The notes below the pieces were generated by a model that saw only the letters and a list, made by a program, of their open reading frames with translations, did no database searches and had not been told where the DNA came from. 43,298 nucleotides of DNA from Euryarchaeota archaeon UBA433 (lineage in GTDB: Archaea; Thermoplasmatota; Poseidoniia; Poseidoniales; Poseidoniaceae): assembly GCA_002495535.1 (NCBI GenBank), contig DAFX01000073.1, positions 1 through 43,298 of the forward strand, read 5' to 3'. This document shows, one piece after another, positions 21,774 to 30,351 of the stretch. How positions within the stretch are numbered: position 1 is the first letter of the stretch; each line of letters opens with the position of its first letter. A program made the position numbers and the translations under genes.

Positions 21774-23030
21774 TCAATCCAGGCCATGAACCCGCCTCTC
21801 AAGGTGTTCATGAACTGCATTGGCCACCTGTTCAGCGGAAACTAAAGCGCCTTCCACGCTTCCATGGACGGTGTGGTCTCCGCACTCAAATCCATTGTTT
21901 CTCGATGTTGATGTCAATTCAAGATTGGCCCCTACTTCTGGGAGTGCATGACGGATGTGCTGAACATCGAGAAGGTCCCAATCTGCAGTCTGCGAACCGA
22001 ACCAATTCGAGAGTTCTGCACGGACGGTTCCTTCAATGGCTGAGGCGTCCTGCAAACCCAACGCTTCCGCCCGTTGACCAACGACTGTCACGGAAACCAA
22101 TGATTTGCCGGCAGGAGCATAACTTGGTTGGATATCCGAGGGCACCGCAAGATGAGCGATAAGTCCGTTCTTGAGTCGAACATCCGTGTTGAGAAGAATA
22201 TGCTTTGATTTGAGGGGCGAGGAGGGGGCTCCATAGTGGACCGTCCATACATGCCGCTTCTCTTGATTCAAATGAGGGTTGTAAGCTTTGACAATCGCAT
22301 CGAATTTCATTTTCTTTCCATTCACGCTTAAGGAGGTAGCATCATGAATTTCAATCGTAGAATCAAGGTGGATCCGATCGTAGCCTAGGCGTTGAGCAAG
22401 TTGCTTTGGAGCGGCAGCAACCCCTTCTTCCGGCAGCACCATCTGCCCCTCAGACATCATGCGGAAAACAAAACGAAACATTCGCTCGTTGGTTCTAAGA
22501 TCGTCCTCTAGAAAAATTCCTGAAAACAAGGGGTGGAAAAAACGGTCGATCATTCGTTCAGAAAAGCCACGCTGCATCAGGTAGGCGCGTGTGTCATCCA
22601 TACCGCCTTCGAAGGTTTTGTTGACGTTTCCTCTCCGCACTGCAAATCGCATCATGGCCACTCGAAGGAGATCCAAAGGTGACGCAAACCTGTTGAGCCC
22701 GCTGAACACCCCTTGCAAAGGTCGCCGGAAAGGGTCTGCCATGGTCCAAAACTTGGCTCGCTTTTTTCTTTGTTCAACCAGAATTGCCCCGGGTTCGAAG
22801 GCTTGTGCACCGAGAGTTTGGAAGTTGAAAGTTCGCTTTGATGCTGGGTAACCAGTCTGCATCACATGAAAACCGTGATCGAGAAGGAACCCGTCCTTTT
22901 GATCAGTCTGCATTCGTCCACCTAAGCGACTTGAACGCTCGTAAACTTGGACATCATGGCCCGAGGCCTGAAGCAGCGTCGCACATCGAAGCCCTGAAAG
23001 ACCTGCCCCCACGACTGCAATCGAACCCAT
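21774..23030 (-). CDS. FAD-dependent amine-oxidase/phytoene-desaturase-like oxidoreductase
   Basis: A 418-residue flavoprotein of the amine oxidase/protoporphyrinogen oxidase/carotenoid desaturase superfamily. The N-terminal motif is AVVGAGLSGLRCATLLQASG followed by VYERSSRLGGRMQTD, the classic FAD-binding and GG-motif pair. The C-terminal FAD contact is GDHTVHGSVEGALVSAEQVAN. It lies nine bases after the UbiB-like gene, with a GAGGTG Shine-Dalgarno inside that gene's end, and is the last gene of the ribA-to-FAD set. A substrate such as a carotenoid, quinone or other isoprenoid is plausible; the sequence does not decide. Confidence 0.85.
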   Translation of the reverse strand: MGSIAVVGAGLSGLRCATLLQASGHDVQVYERSSRLGGRMQTDQKDGFLLDHGFHVMQTGYPASKRTFNFQTLGAQAFEPGAILVEQRKKRAKFWTMADPFRRPLQGVFSGLNRFASPLDLLRVAMMRFAVRRGNVNKTFEGGMDDTRAYLMQRGFSERMIDRFFHPLFSGIFLEDDLRTNERMFRFVFRMMSEGQMVLPEEGVAAAPKQLAQRLGYDRIHLDSTIEIHDATSLSVNGKKMKFDAIVKAYNPHLNQEKRHVWTVHYGAPSSPLKSKHILLNTDVRLKNGLIAHLAVPSDIQPSYAPAGKSLVSVTVVGQRAEALGLQDASAIEGTVRAELSNWFGSQTADWDLLDVQHIRHALPEVGANLELTSTSRNNGFECGDHTVHGSVEGALVSAEQVANAVHEHLERRVHGLD

Positions 23031-23039
23031 TAGAGCACC

Positions 23040-24257
23040 TCAAATCTTGAGTTTTGTTTGGAATTCTTCCAAAAATGGGCCCATCGATTGAATCAGTAAA
23101 GCATCGGGATGAGTGCGAATCACAAGACCGTCTAAGTACATCAGGGCGCGAATGATGGGGAAGGCTTCCTCGCCGAACGTAGCGCCTGCATGCTCGACTG
23201 CCGCCTTTACAGTCCCCATCATGATGCGGGTGAGGCTTTGTTCCCCGACTGGTTTCTTTTCAAAGTCGGTGTAAATCTCAGTCATCGTGCTGTAGTATTT
23301 TGCCAGTTTCTTGGGGTTAGGGTTGAGGTCTGTCATCTTCAGAAGAGCATCAAACGCCTCTTGCATTTCTTGGCGTGAAAGATGGTCGAAAAAATGGAAA
23401 AGGGCGTGAGCAACTCGTTTTGGGGCGTGGCAAATCGCACCATTGTCAATGAAAACAAACCTACCATCTGCATCAACAATACAATTTCCCGGATGTAAAT
23501 CGCCATGGAAAGTACCGATACCAAAGAGGTAAGCACCATGGATTCGGAAAAATTGAAGCAGGAAATCCCAACTCAGTGCCTTTTCTTCAATACCTTCTTC
23601 CAATGACATACCTTGAATGAATTCTGAAACTAAGATATCAGCATTCGACAATTCTGGGTAATAGACCGGGAAACGAAGCAAATCCATTTGGAAGTCATCC
23701 TTGAGGGAGTGTTTGATCGCTGCTAGTTCCTCGGCACCTTTGATCTCGTTTCGCAGATCCAATTCACGCAGAGTGTAATCCGCAACGTGGTTAATCAACG
23801 CCATTGGATTGCCAACCTTGCGAAGTTTTGGAGCAAAAATCAAGAAAATTCGCAACCATCGACGCATTCGCACAACTTCTTTTTTGAATTCGACAGCGTT
23901 GGTTTGTTTGATGAATTTAATCACCACTTCTTCCCCTGTCTTCAACTTCCCTCGGTGCACCTGGCCAACTGAAGCCGCTGCGAGAGGGGCGTCATCGATT
24001 GATTCAAAGGCATCCATAAACCCTGACGGGGCTTTTTTAGCAATGGTCTCATGGAGGTTTTCCGAAGCGATTGAAGCAGCGTGCTGATACAACTGTTGCA
24101 GCTGTCGAGCTTTCTCAACACCCAGAAGATCAGGACGGAGCGCAAATATTTGCGCCAGTTTGACGGCAATGAGGCCTTGGCGTTGAATCCAATCCAAATC
24201 GGCTGGCTTCTTGCGCAGAATTTGACGCATAAACCGGAAGAACGTCAACATTCTCAT
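23040..24257 (-). CDS. ABC1/UbiB-family atypical kinase
   Basis: A 405-residue protein of the ABC1/ADCK/UbiB family, atypical kinases or ATPases that support isoprenoid quinone and other lipid metabolism. Seen are the family-specific Ala-rich loop AAASVGQVHRG (93-103), the lysine in VVIKFIKQ (111-118), the catalytic loop HGDLHPGN (251-258) and the metal-binding FIDNG (269-273). The conserved KxGQ motif of the N-terminal extension reads VKLAQIFALRP (32-42), with alanine in place of glycine. No C-terminal membrane helices are obvious. It sits between the TrmB-type regulator and the FAD oxidoreductase, with a 38-base gap upstream. Confidence 0.9.
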   Translation of the reverse strand: MRMLTFFRFMRQILRKKPADLDWIQRQGLIAVKLAQIFALRPDLLGVEKARQLQQLYQHAASIASENLHETIAKKAPSGFMDAFESIDDAPLAAASVGQVHRGKLKTGEEVVIKFIKQTNAVEFKKEVVRMRRWLRIFLIFAPKLRKVGNPMALINHVADYTLRELDLRNEIKGAEELAAIKHSLKDDFQMDLLRFPVYYPELSNADILVSEFIQGMSLEEGIEEKALSWDFLLQFFRIHGAYLFGIGTFHGDLHPGNCIVDADGRFVFIDNGAICHAPKRVAHALFHFFDHLSRQEMQEAFDALLKMTDLNPNPKKLAKYYSTMTEIYTDFEKKPVGEQSLTRIMMGTVKAAVEHAGATFGEEAFPIIRALMYLDGLVIRTHPDALLIQSMGPFLEEFQTKLKI

Positions 24258-24295
24258 GACGTCTAGTCAACGGTTCTGCTTATCAAGAGATGTTT

Positions 24296-25687
24296 TCACT
24301 CAAGCAGTTCTTCATCGGTTTCATCGATGAACACAAGGGTGTAACGCCAAGCGTCTTGACCTTCCACTTCTCGGCGAATTCGAACATTTCCATTCTCAGG
24401 GTATCGCGCCATCAAGGCGCCCTCAATGATTCCATCATCAAGTTGCCAAAGTGGCAACACGTCGTCATCTTCTGTTGCCGGGTGGGCGAGGTTCACGATA
24501 ATATGGAAGAATGGATCTGCGTTGTAATCAAGTTCACCGAGTCCGGCATGCTCCCACCAATCCATCAACTCGTTCAAAAATTCCACATCGCCCTCGATCT
24601 TTCTGAGGCTGAATGAAAGTTCTTCGCCGATACGCTGGCCCACTTGGCGTAGCATGGTACCGAGGTCGATTCCTAATTCATTCAGGCTGCTCATTCGACC
24701 GTCTTGCAAGGCTGCTCGGGCCTGGTTAATTTCACTGCTTGAAGCAAGGAATGATTCTGGATTGAACGGAACATCGTCTTCTGGAAGGTCTTCGCTCACT
24801 TTCAAAGCATGTCGGAACTGTTCCAAGAACGAGCCTTGGCCAACAGTGAGGCGCAATGGATCGACGATGCGTTCTTCTGTGAACCTCTTCTTAGCGGCCT
24901 CGATATCGATCGCTTTTGACCAAATCGCATTGACAAAATCACTGTGAGAACTAGCAAACACTTCTGAGTTGACCACCAGCGCAGCATCATCACGACCTCG
25001 TCCAACGGGGTTTTCTTCAACGTGTAAGAATTGAATCACGTTGCCGGTATCCTGCAAGACGCCCAGGGAGTTGACTTCATCGGAATGTCGAATAGCAATG
25101 GAATCGTGTAGTTGGTCATAGAACCGAACCGTTCGACGATCGAGTTGCGCCAGTACGGTGACAATAACACCACGCTCAGCTGCGAGGTTGACTTCTTCAA
25201 GGCCTACCGATCGGCACAGATGGAGAATTCCGAACCGCCCAAGAAGCAACACCATGCGTTCTTCTGCTTGTGCAGCAAATTCACCGATTCGCTTGTGAAT
25301 GTGCTCCCGCCCTTTGAGGACGGCGAATTTTGCATTGGTGTCTTCGCTTACTTCCTCTGCACCTTCATCGTACTGCGAGGTCGCACCGGACATGATTGAC
25401 TCGAACGCTTTTGATGTGCGTTCGATGCGTTCCCTTTGCTCATTGAGTAAGCGCTTGAAGAGGACTGGGAGCGAGGAGCAGGAAAAGCGCATCGGCCGGT
25501 CTGCAGTGACAGAAACCAAGCCAATTTCGGTGAGACGCGATAAGGAGTTGTAAGCATCAAGTCGATTGGTTCCCAATTCCTTAGCAAGTTCACTTGCTTT
25601 CAATTCCTTCGAGGAGGAGAGAATGACGATGGAACGTGCTTCACGTTCTGAAAGTCCAGCGTCTTCGAAAAGTTCGAACCAATTCAT
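24296..25687 (-). CDS. TrmB-type regulator with V4R-like C-terminal domain
   Basis: A 463-residue protein. Residues 1-80 are a TrmB winged helix (LSEREARSIVILSSS, LGTNRLDAYNSLSRLTEIGLVSV). A linker helix and a phospholipase-D-like TrmB sensor region follow (about 115-260, KGREHIHKRIGEFAAQAEERM). The last 120 residues (LGTMLRQVGQRIGEEL, ELMDWWEHAGLGEL, PLWQLDDGIIEGAL, YTLVFI) follow the pattern of the V4R / Bet3-like ligand-binding fold. That combination would give one regulator two sensor modules. The first codons overlap the peroxiredoxin gene in ATGA, so it probably controls, or is co-expressed with, the redox/lipid genes around it. The V4R call is from pattern only. Confidence 0.8.
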   Translation of the reverse strand: MNWFELFEDAGLSEREARSIVILSSSKELKASELAKELGTNRLDAYNSLSRLTEIGLVSVTADRPMRFSCSSLPVLFKRLLNEQRERIERTSKAFESIMSGATSQYDEGAEEVSEDTNAKFAVLKGREHIHKRIGEFAAQAEERMVLLLGRFGILHLCRSVGLEEVNLAAERGVIVTVLAQLDRRTVRFYDQLHDSIAIRHSDEVNSLGVLQDTGNVIQFLHVEENPVGRGRDDAALVVNSEVFASSHSDFVNAIWSKAIDIEAAKKRFTEERIVDPLRLTVGQGSFLEQFRHALKVSEDLPEDDVPFNPESFLASSSEINQARAALQDGRMSSLNELGIDLGTMLRQVGQRIGEELSFSLRKIEGDVEFLNELMDWWEHAGLGELDYNADPFFHIIVNLAHPATEDDDVLPLWQLDDGIIEGALMARYPENGNVRIRREVEGQDAWRYTLVFIDETDEELLE

Positions 25688-26163
25688 TCCATGGAGCCCC
25701 CAGAAGAGAGTTCACTGAATGCGTCTAAGATGCGTGCGACGTGACGCCGGGGGCGGAACAACCAATCATAGCAGTAGTGGACCGTTCTGTCCGGACCAAT
25801 AAGGAACGAGGATTTGGCTGGAAACCGTCCCAAGAACACTGGAACTCCAAACGCTTCGGCGACTTGGCGTTCGGGGTCACTCAGCAACGGAAAAGGGAGG
25901 TTCAGATCTTCTTTGAAACGACGGTGATCTTCCACTGAATCTTGGCTGATTCCAATCACCTCAACAGGAGGTGTTAGCGATTGGAAGAGGTCGTATTGTT
26001 CTTTGAACGTCAAACATCCCCGCTTACAGGTGGGTGAGCCGTCCTTAGCGTAGAAAAAGATGACCTTCCATTTACCATCATAATCAGAGAGGGAAAAACT
26101 CTCTGCATTTGAAGAAGGCAGGGTGAATTCCGGTGCTTTTTTGCCCGAGAGTTGATTCGCCAT
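25684..26163 (-). CDS. Peroxiredoxin, Bcp/AhpC-TSA family
   Basis: A 159-residue thiol peroxidase. The active-site segment FYAKDGSPTCKRGC (37-50) puts the peroxidatic cysteine at 46 and a likely resolving cysteine at 50, the Bcp/PrxQ spacing. The usual T-P-G-C is here S-P-T-C. Downstream, VIGISQDSVEDHRRF and FPLLSDPERQVAEAFGV are typical. It lies between ribA (37-base gap) and the TrmB-type regulator (four-base overlap). A GAGGGGAAGG stretch just before the ATG can act as ribosome binding site. Confidence 0.93.
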   Translation of the reverse strand: MANQLSGKKAPEFTLPSSNAESFSLSDYDGKWKVIFFYAKDGSPTCKRGCLTFKEQYDLFQSLTPPVEVIGISQDSVEDHRRFKEDLNLPFPLLSDPERQVAEAFGVPVFLGRFPAKSSFLIGPDRTVHYCYDWLFRPRRHVARILDAFSELSSGGSME

Positions 26164-26200
26164 ACCTTCCCCTCAATTCCTGTGTATTTAGCATGGAGGG

Positions 26201-26812
26201 TCAAGCCTGCTCTGGTATGAGGTGGCCCATTCGCTTTTGTTTGGTTGACAAGTAATGATTGTTTAGTTTACAGCGTCCGACCAGGTGTGGCAATCGCTCT
26301 TCGACGGTGATGCCGTTGAGTTGAAGGCCACGAATCTTGAGAGGGTTGTTGGTCATCAGGCGAACTTTGTCGACGCCAACATTTGACAACATGTCCGCAC
26401 AAAAGGAGTAGGACCGGGCGTCAGCTGGGAGTCTGAGGGCCAAGTTAGCATCGAGGGTGTCAAGACCTTGGTCTTGGAGCGCATAGGCTCGTATCTTTGC
26501 CTCGAGGCCGATGCCTCTTCCTTCTTGTCGCATGTAGAGAATAGCCCCACATCCCTCTTCTTGGATTCGGGCCATCGACGCTTGCAGTTGGGGACCACAG
26601 TCACATTTGAGCGATCCGAAGGCATCACCAGTAAGGCACTCAGAGTGGATGCGCACAAGCGGGACTGCTGAAGAGTCGTCAAGACCAACAGAAAGCACTG
26701 AATGTTCGCTTCCTTCTTCATCGACAAACACCCTCATGCGGAAGTTGCCGTGTTCGGTGGGTAGGTTAGCGTCTGCTTTGATACGAGCAGCAAGTTCAAA
26801 GTGGTTGGTCAT
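26201..26812 (-). CDS. ribA: GTP cyclohydrolase II (RibA)
   Basis: Opens GTP to 2,5-diamino-6-ribosylamino-pyrimidinone phosphate, the first step of bacterial riboflavin synthesis. It has 203 residues with the full signature RIHSECLTGDAFGSLKCDCG (54-73), including the zinc cysteines at 59, 70 and 72. It is followed by LYMRQEGRGIGL, NPLKIRGLQLNGI and the basic C-terminus. The bacterial-type enzyme contrasts with the archaeal GTP cyclohydrolase III, suggesting an acquired gene. It heads the minus-strand set and could supply flavin for the FAD enzymes encoded here. A TATA-like box about 27 bases upstream suggests a leaderless mRNA. Confidence 0.96.
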   Translation of the reverse strand: MTNHFELAARIKADANLPTEHGNFRMRVFVDEEGSEHSVLSVGLDDSSAVPLVRIHSECLTGDAFGSLKCDCGPQLQASMARIQEEGCGAILYMRQEGRGIGLEAKIRAYALQDQGLDTLDANLALRLPADARSYSFCADMLSNVGVDKVRLMTNNPLKIRGLQLNGITVEERLPHLVGRCKLNNHYLSTKQKRMGHLIPEQA

Positions 26813-26908
26813 GCTCCATTCTTACGCCAGTTGCATTATAAAATCCTGTTTCAAATCGTATACGCAACGAAACAGTCCTTTATACGCACATTCACCAAAC
26901 AACATCCC
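26813..26908. promoter_or_regulatory. Divergent promoter of ribA and the Nudix gene
   Basis: TTATAAAAT (26836-26844) is centred about 28 bases before the ribA ATG on the minus strand. TTTATACG (26879-26886) is centred about 27 bases before the Nudix ATG at 26909. Both distances suit leaderless archaeal transcripts and support 26812 and 26909 as starts. Confidence 0.6.
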
Positions 26909-27400
26909 ATGCACAACGTAGAATGTGATTTGGGAGTGGCCGCAATCGTGCGTCGCGCCAGGTCAATTCTGCTCGTCAGGGAGCTCCACGGGCGCTACCA
27001 AGGCCGATGGGGGTTGCCCAAAGGTTACGTCGATACGGGTGAACTGCCAAGAAACGCTGCTCTTCGTGAACTCAAAGAAGAATGCAGCATCGAGGGTGAG
27101 GTTCTCGGGGTGCAGTCAGTGAGAGAGCGCCTCCTTAACGGAACACCCGCTCTGTTCATTGCCTACATGGTTCAAGTTCACCCTAACGCCCAACCATCAC
27201 CCAACGACGAAGTCTCAGAGGCGAAATTTGTCCCCATCGATCACTTTGAACACCTCGACTGGATCAGCGATGCCATGCACAAGATGGCTGTGAATGCAGT
27301 CAATTCCAAACATTTGCTCTCGAGCGTGGATTACGAAGCCACACGTGGCCATCCTTACGTCCTTCACACCTTACCTGAACACCGGGGGGGCCGATCGTGA
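26909..27400 (+). CDS. Nudix hydrolase
   Basis: A 163-residue Nudix protein from the ATG at 26909 (MHNVECDLGVAAIV). A longer frame to 26801 would overlap the ribA start and is rejected. The Nudix box is GYVDTGELPRNAALRELKEECSI (39-61), fitting G-x5-E-x7-REUxEE with cysteine in place of the final glycine. Preceding GRWGLPKG is typical of (di)nucleotide hydrolases. The last bases overlap the photolyase start in GTGA. A housecleaning role on oxidised or damaged nucleotides would suit the photolyase neighbour, but the substrate is not determined. Confidence 0.92.
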   Translation: MHNVECDLGVAAIVRRARSILLVRELHGRYQGRWGLPKGYVDTGELPRNAALRELKEECSIEGEVLGVQSVRERLLNGTPALFIAYMVQVHPNAQPSPNDEVSEAKFVPIDHFEHLDWISDAMHKMAVNAVNSKHLLSSVDYEATRGHPYVLHTLPEHRGGRS

Positions 27401-28893
27401 GCAGTAGGTTGAGCGAACGGGCAAGGGCTCTCAACACCAAGCCCCTGAACAGTGAAGGCGATTACGTGCTGTATTGGATGATCGCAAACCGGCGCTACCA
27501 TTGCAATGCGGCCCTCGAATATGCAGCCCAAGTGGCAAACCAACGCGGAGTTCCTCTTCTCGTGTTGGAAGAAATTTCCACACGGCACAGGTTCGCAAAC
27601 GACCGAATCACCGCCTTCATGATTCAAGGCATGCTCGATAACATTCGCACGTTTAGAGAAAACAAAATCCGCTATATCCCATGGGTTGAAACACCGCTTT
27701 CTGGCCACATAGGAAAACTGCATGAACTGGCAAAAAACGCTGTGATCGTCATCAGCGATGAATTTCCAACCTACTTCCCGCGCAAAGCCGTAGAAAGTGC
27801 ATCAACAAGTCTGCCAATTCGGTTCATGGTCGTTGATTCCAACGGGGTGTTTCCAATGGCATGGACCGATCGTGCCTACCCAACAGCCCATGGATTCCGC
27901 CGTTTTGTCCACGAGCGTTTTGTTGATTGCATCGAAACTTGGCCCTCGCATGAGCCGGTACCCCACGGCCATGACCTCTGGATGAATGACGAGCAATTCA
28001 AGATCCTTTCAGAACAATCGAAACTTGGCGTGACACCATTTGAATGGCTGTGGCGGGCCGGAGAACAAGGTTCCTCTGGCCGTGATGCCCTCTCAACCCT
28101 CGACATTGATCATTCAATTCCACCTGTTCAAAATGTTCGAGGTGGGCGCGACACGTCTGTACGGATGCTCCGCGAATTTTTGTCCAATCGCCTGAGCCGA
28201 TACCATGAAGATCGAAATCAAGTCAAGAATCCGGCCACAAGTGGTCTTTCACCTTGGTTCCACTTCGGTCACCTCTCAACCGTCGAGGTTGTTCGGAAGA
28301 TCCTCGACTCGAACGGATGGATGCCCGATTTGATCAACGCCTCAAGAAGAGGTGCCCGGGCAGGCTGGTGGGGGCTACCTGAACCCGTCGAAGCCTTCCT
28401 CGATCAAATCATCACATGGCGCGAACTTGGTTTCAACAACGCCTTTCACAACCCAGAGCATAACGATTACAACTCGATACCAAACTGGGCCAAAATCACC
28501 CTTTCCGAACATGCTGATGACGAACGGACGACCTACACCCTTGAGCAAATCAGAAATGCTGACACTCATGATGAAATATGGAACGCAGCCCAACGCCAGT
28601 TGGTCAGAAAGGGCATCATCCATAACTACCTTCGAATGTTATGGGGGAAGAGAATTCTTGAATGGGCTGAATCACCAGAACAAGCCGCCAAGTGGATGAT
28701 TGAACTCAACGACACGTACGCTCTTGACGGGCGAGATCCGAATTCCTACACCGGTATCTTCTGGGTTCTTGGCCGACACGATCGCGCCTGGGGACCCGAA
28801 CGGGCGATTTTCGGAAAAATCCGTTACATGTCCTCAGAAAACACTCGGCGGAAATTCGACCTCAAACCTTACCTGCAAGAGTTCGGTCACTGA
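27397..28893 (+). CDS. phr: Class II CPD photolyase
   Basis: A 498-residue deoxyribodipyrimidine photolyase that repairs UV-induced cyclobutane dimers using blue light and FADH-. Class II is shown by the C-terminal blocks NYLRMLWGKRILEWAESPEQ, LNDTYALDGRDPNSYTGIFW and RAWGPERAIFGKIRYMS. The antenna-domain start is DYVLYWMIANRRYHCNAALE. SGLSPWFHFGHLSTVEVV and TWRELGFNNAF contact FAD. It begins with GTG at 27397 overlapping the Nudix stop. It is expected in an organism living in sunlit water. Confidence 0.96.
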   Translation: MSSRLSERARALNTKPLNSEGDYVLYWMIANRRYHCNAALEYAAQVANQRGVPLLVLEEISTRHRFANDRITAFMIQGMLDNIRTFRENKIRYIPWVETPLSGHIGKLHELAKNAVIVISDEFPTYFPRKAVESASTSLPIRFMVVDSNGVFPMAWTDRAYPTAHGFRRFVHERFVDCIETWPSHEPVPHGHDLWMNDEQFKILSEQSKLGVTPFEWLWRAGEQGSSGRDALSTLDIDHSIPPVQNVRGGRDTSVRMLREFLSNRLSRYHEDRNQVKNPATSGLSPWFHFGHLSTVEVVRKILDSNGWMPDLINASRRGARAGWWGLPEPVEAFLDQIITWRELGFNNAFHNPEHNDYNSIPNWAKITLSEHADDERTTYTLEQIRNADTHDEIWNAAQRQLVRKGIIHNYLRMLWGKRILEWAESPEQAAKWMIELNDTYALDGRDPNSYTGIFWVLGRHDRAWGPERAIFGKIRYMSSENTRRKFDLKPYLQEFGH

Positions 28894-28910
28894 GACAAAG
28901 AGGTCATCCT

Positions 28911-30290
28911 ATGCTCTACACTCACACCACCCAAGTATCTGATGACGTCAAGACCACATTCGATTGGCACGAACACAAGGGTTCTTTTCGCCGTTTAATG
29001 CCTCCTTGGGAATCGGTGGAAGAAGTTCGCTCCGACCCTACACTTGAGAATGGTTCTGAACGTGTGTTTCGTTTCCCTATGGGCCCCATCAAACTCCAAT
29101 GGGTTGCGAGGCACAAGGGATACAACCCCCCCCATGCTTTTGAGGATGACATGATCAAGGGCCCATTCAAGTCCTGGCATCACGTTCATGCCTTTGTCGA
29201 AAATGACGACGGCACATGCCGCGTTGAAGACACCGTCAACTTCAGCGTCCCACTCGGTGCACTTGGCAGACTCGTCGCAGGGCGGAGCATTCACAAGCGA
29301 ATTCACAGAATGTTCACGGCCCGTGGCAACAGACTCACCCGAGACATTGCAAGGCATAAAGAGTTCAAACACTTAGCACGGAAGAAAATCCTCATCGCAG
29401 GTTCTTCTGGCCTCATAGGGAGGCAACTGGTTGCCTTTTTGGACACTGGTGGACACGAAGTCTGGCGATTGGTTCGCCGCACACCTGTGAAAGGCGCACA
29501 GGAAATACAGTGGGACCCAGCAACAGGTACCATCGATGAAAAATCGATTGAAGGATTCGATGCGGTGATTCACCTCGGTGGAGCTGGCATAGGGGATAAG
29601 CGCTGGAGTAAAGCTCGAATGGAACTGATCAAAACAAGTCGAACAGAGAGCACGGCTTTACTCGCTTCGACGCTGTCCAAACTGAAATCGAAACCTGAAG
29701 TGTTCATGGTGGCGAGCGCCATTGGCTATTACGGAAACCGAGGTGACGAAGAACTCACTGAGGCATCCGCTGCAGGCGAGGGCTACCTTGCCGAGACATG
29801 CCTCGCATGGGAAGCTGCGGCACAACCAGCTCGTGATGTGGGGATCCGCACCATTCACACACGAACTGGAGGTATCGTTCTGGATGCAACGGGCGGGGGC
29901 TTGGGTAAAATGCTCCTACCAGCAAAGATGGGGGCCGGGGGTCCCATCGGGCGCGGGAAACAATGGCTATCATGGATCTCGATGGACGATGAAATCTATG
30001 CTATGCATCACTTGTTGATGACCGAATCATGTGAGGGCGCCTACAACCTTGTTTCGCCAGATACCGTGCAGCAGAAAGCGTTCGCCAAAGTTTTGGGGAA
30101 GGTCTTGCGTCGTCCTGCGTTCATTCCCACTCCTCCGTTTGGGGTTTGGATCCTGTTTGGGAAAATGGGCGTCACATTGACCACCGATAGCGGTCGTGTG
30201 CTCCCCTCACGCCTGTTGGAACTAGGGTACCGATTTGAGCACTCTTCTCTTGAGCCAGCTCTTAGAGATACGCTTGGCTTGTGGCGATAA
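28911..30290 (+). CDS. SRPBCC-domain / TIGR01777 SDR-family fusion
   Basis: A 459-residue two-domain protein. Residues 1-150 form an SRPBCC/START-like ligand-binding domain (GSFRRLMPPWESVE, GPFKSWHHVHAF, VEDTVNFSVPLGALGRL). Residues 157-459 are a TIGR01777/SDR39U1 (YfcH-like) extended short-chain dehydrogenase with the nucleotide motif ILIAGSSGLIGRQL and an active-site-like SAIGYYGNRGDEEL. It continues with GKQWLSWISMDDE and ends ELGYRFEHSSLEPALRDTLG. This fusion is known in bacteria, often near photolyase genes, and its reaction is not established. A short 17-base gap with an AGAGGT site links it to the photolyase gene. Confidence 0.9.
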   Translation: MLYTHTTQVSDDVKTTFDWHEHKGSFRRLMPPWESVEEVRSDPTLENGSERVFRFPMGPIKLQWVARHKGYNPPHAFEDDMIKGPFKSWHHVHAFVENDDGTCRVEDTVNFSVPLGALGRLVAGRSIHKRIHRMFTARGNRLTRDIARHKEFKHLARKKILIAGSSGLIGRQLVAFLDTGGHEVWRLVRRTPVKGAQEIQWDPATGTIDEKSIEGFDAVIHLGGAGIGDKRWSKARMELIKTSRTESTALLASTLSKLKSKPEVFMVASAIGYYGNRGDEELTEASAAGEGYLAETCLAWEAAAQPARDVGIRTIHTRTGGIVLDATGGGLGKMLLPAKMGAGGPIGRGKQWLSWISMDDEIYAMHHLLMTESCEGAYNLVSPDTVQQKAFAKVLGKVLRRPAFIPTPPFGVWILFGKMGVTLTTDSGRVLPSRLLELGYRFEHSSLEPALRDTLGLWR

Positions 30291-30351
30291 CTCTGCCACA
30301 GCGTCGACGACACCAGAGCGCTAAGGGGCAACTTGTTGCTTGAAACACCGT

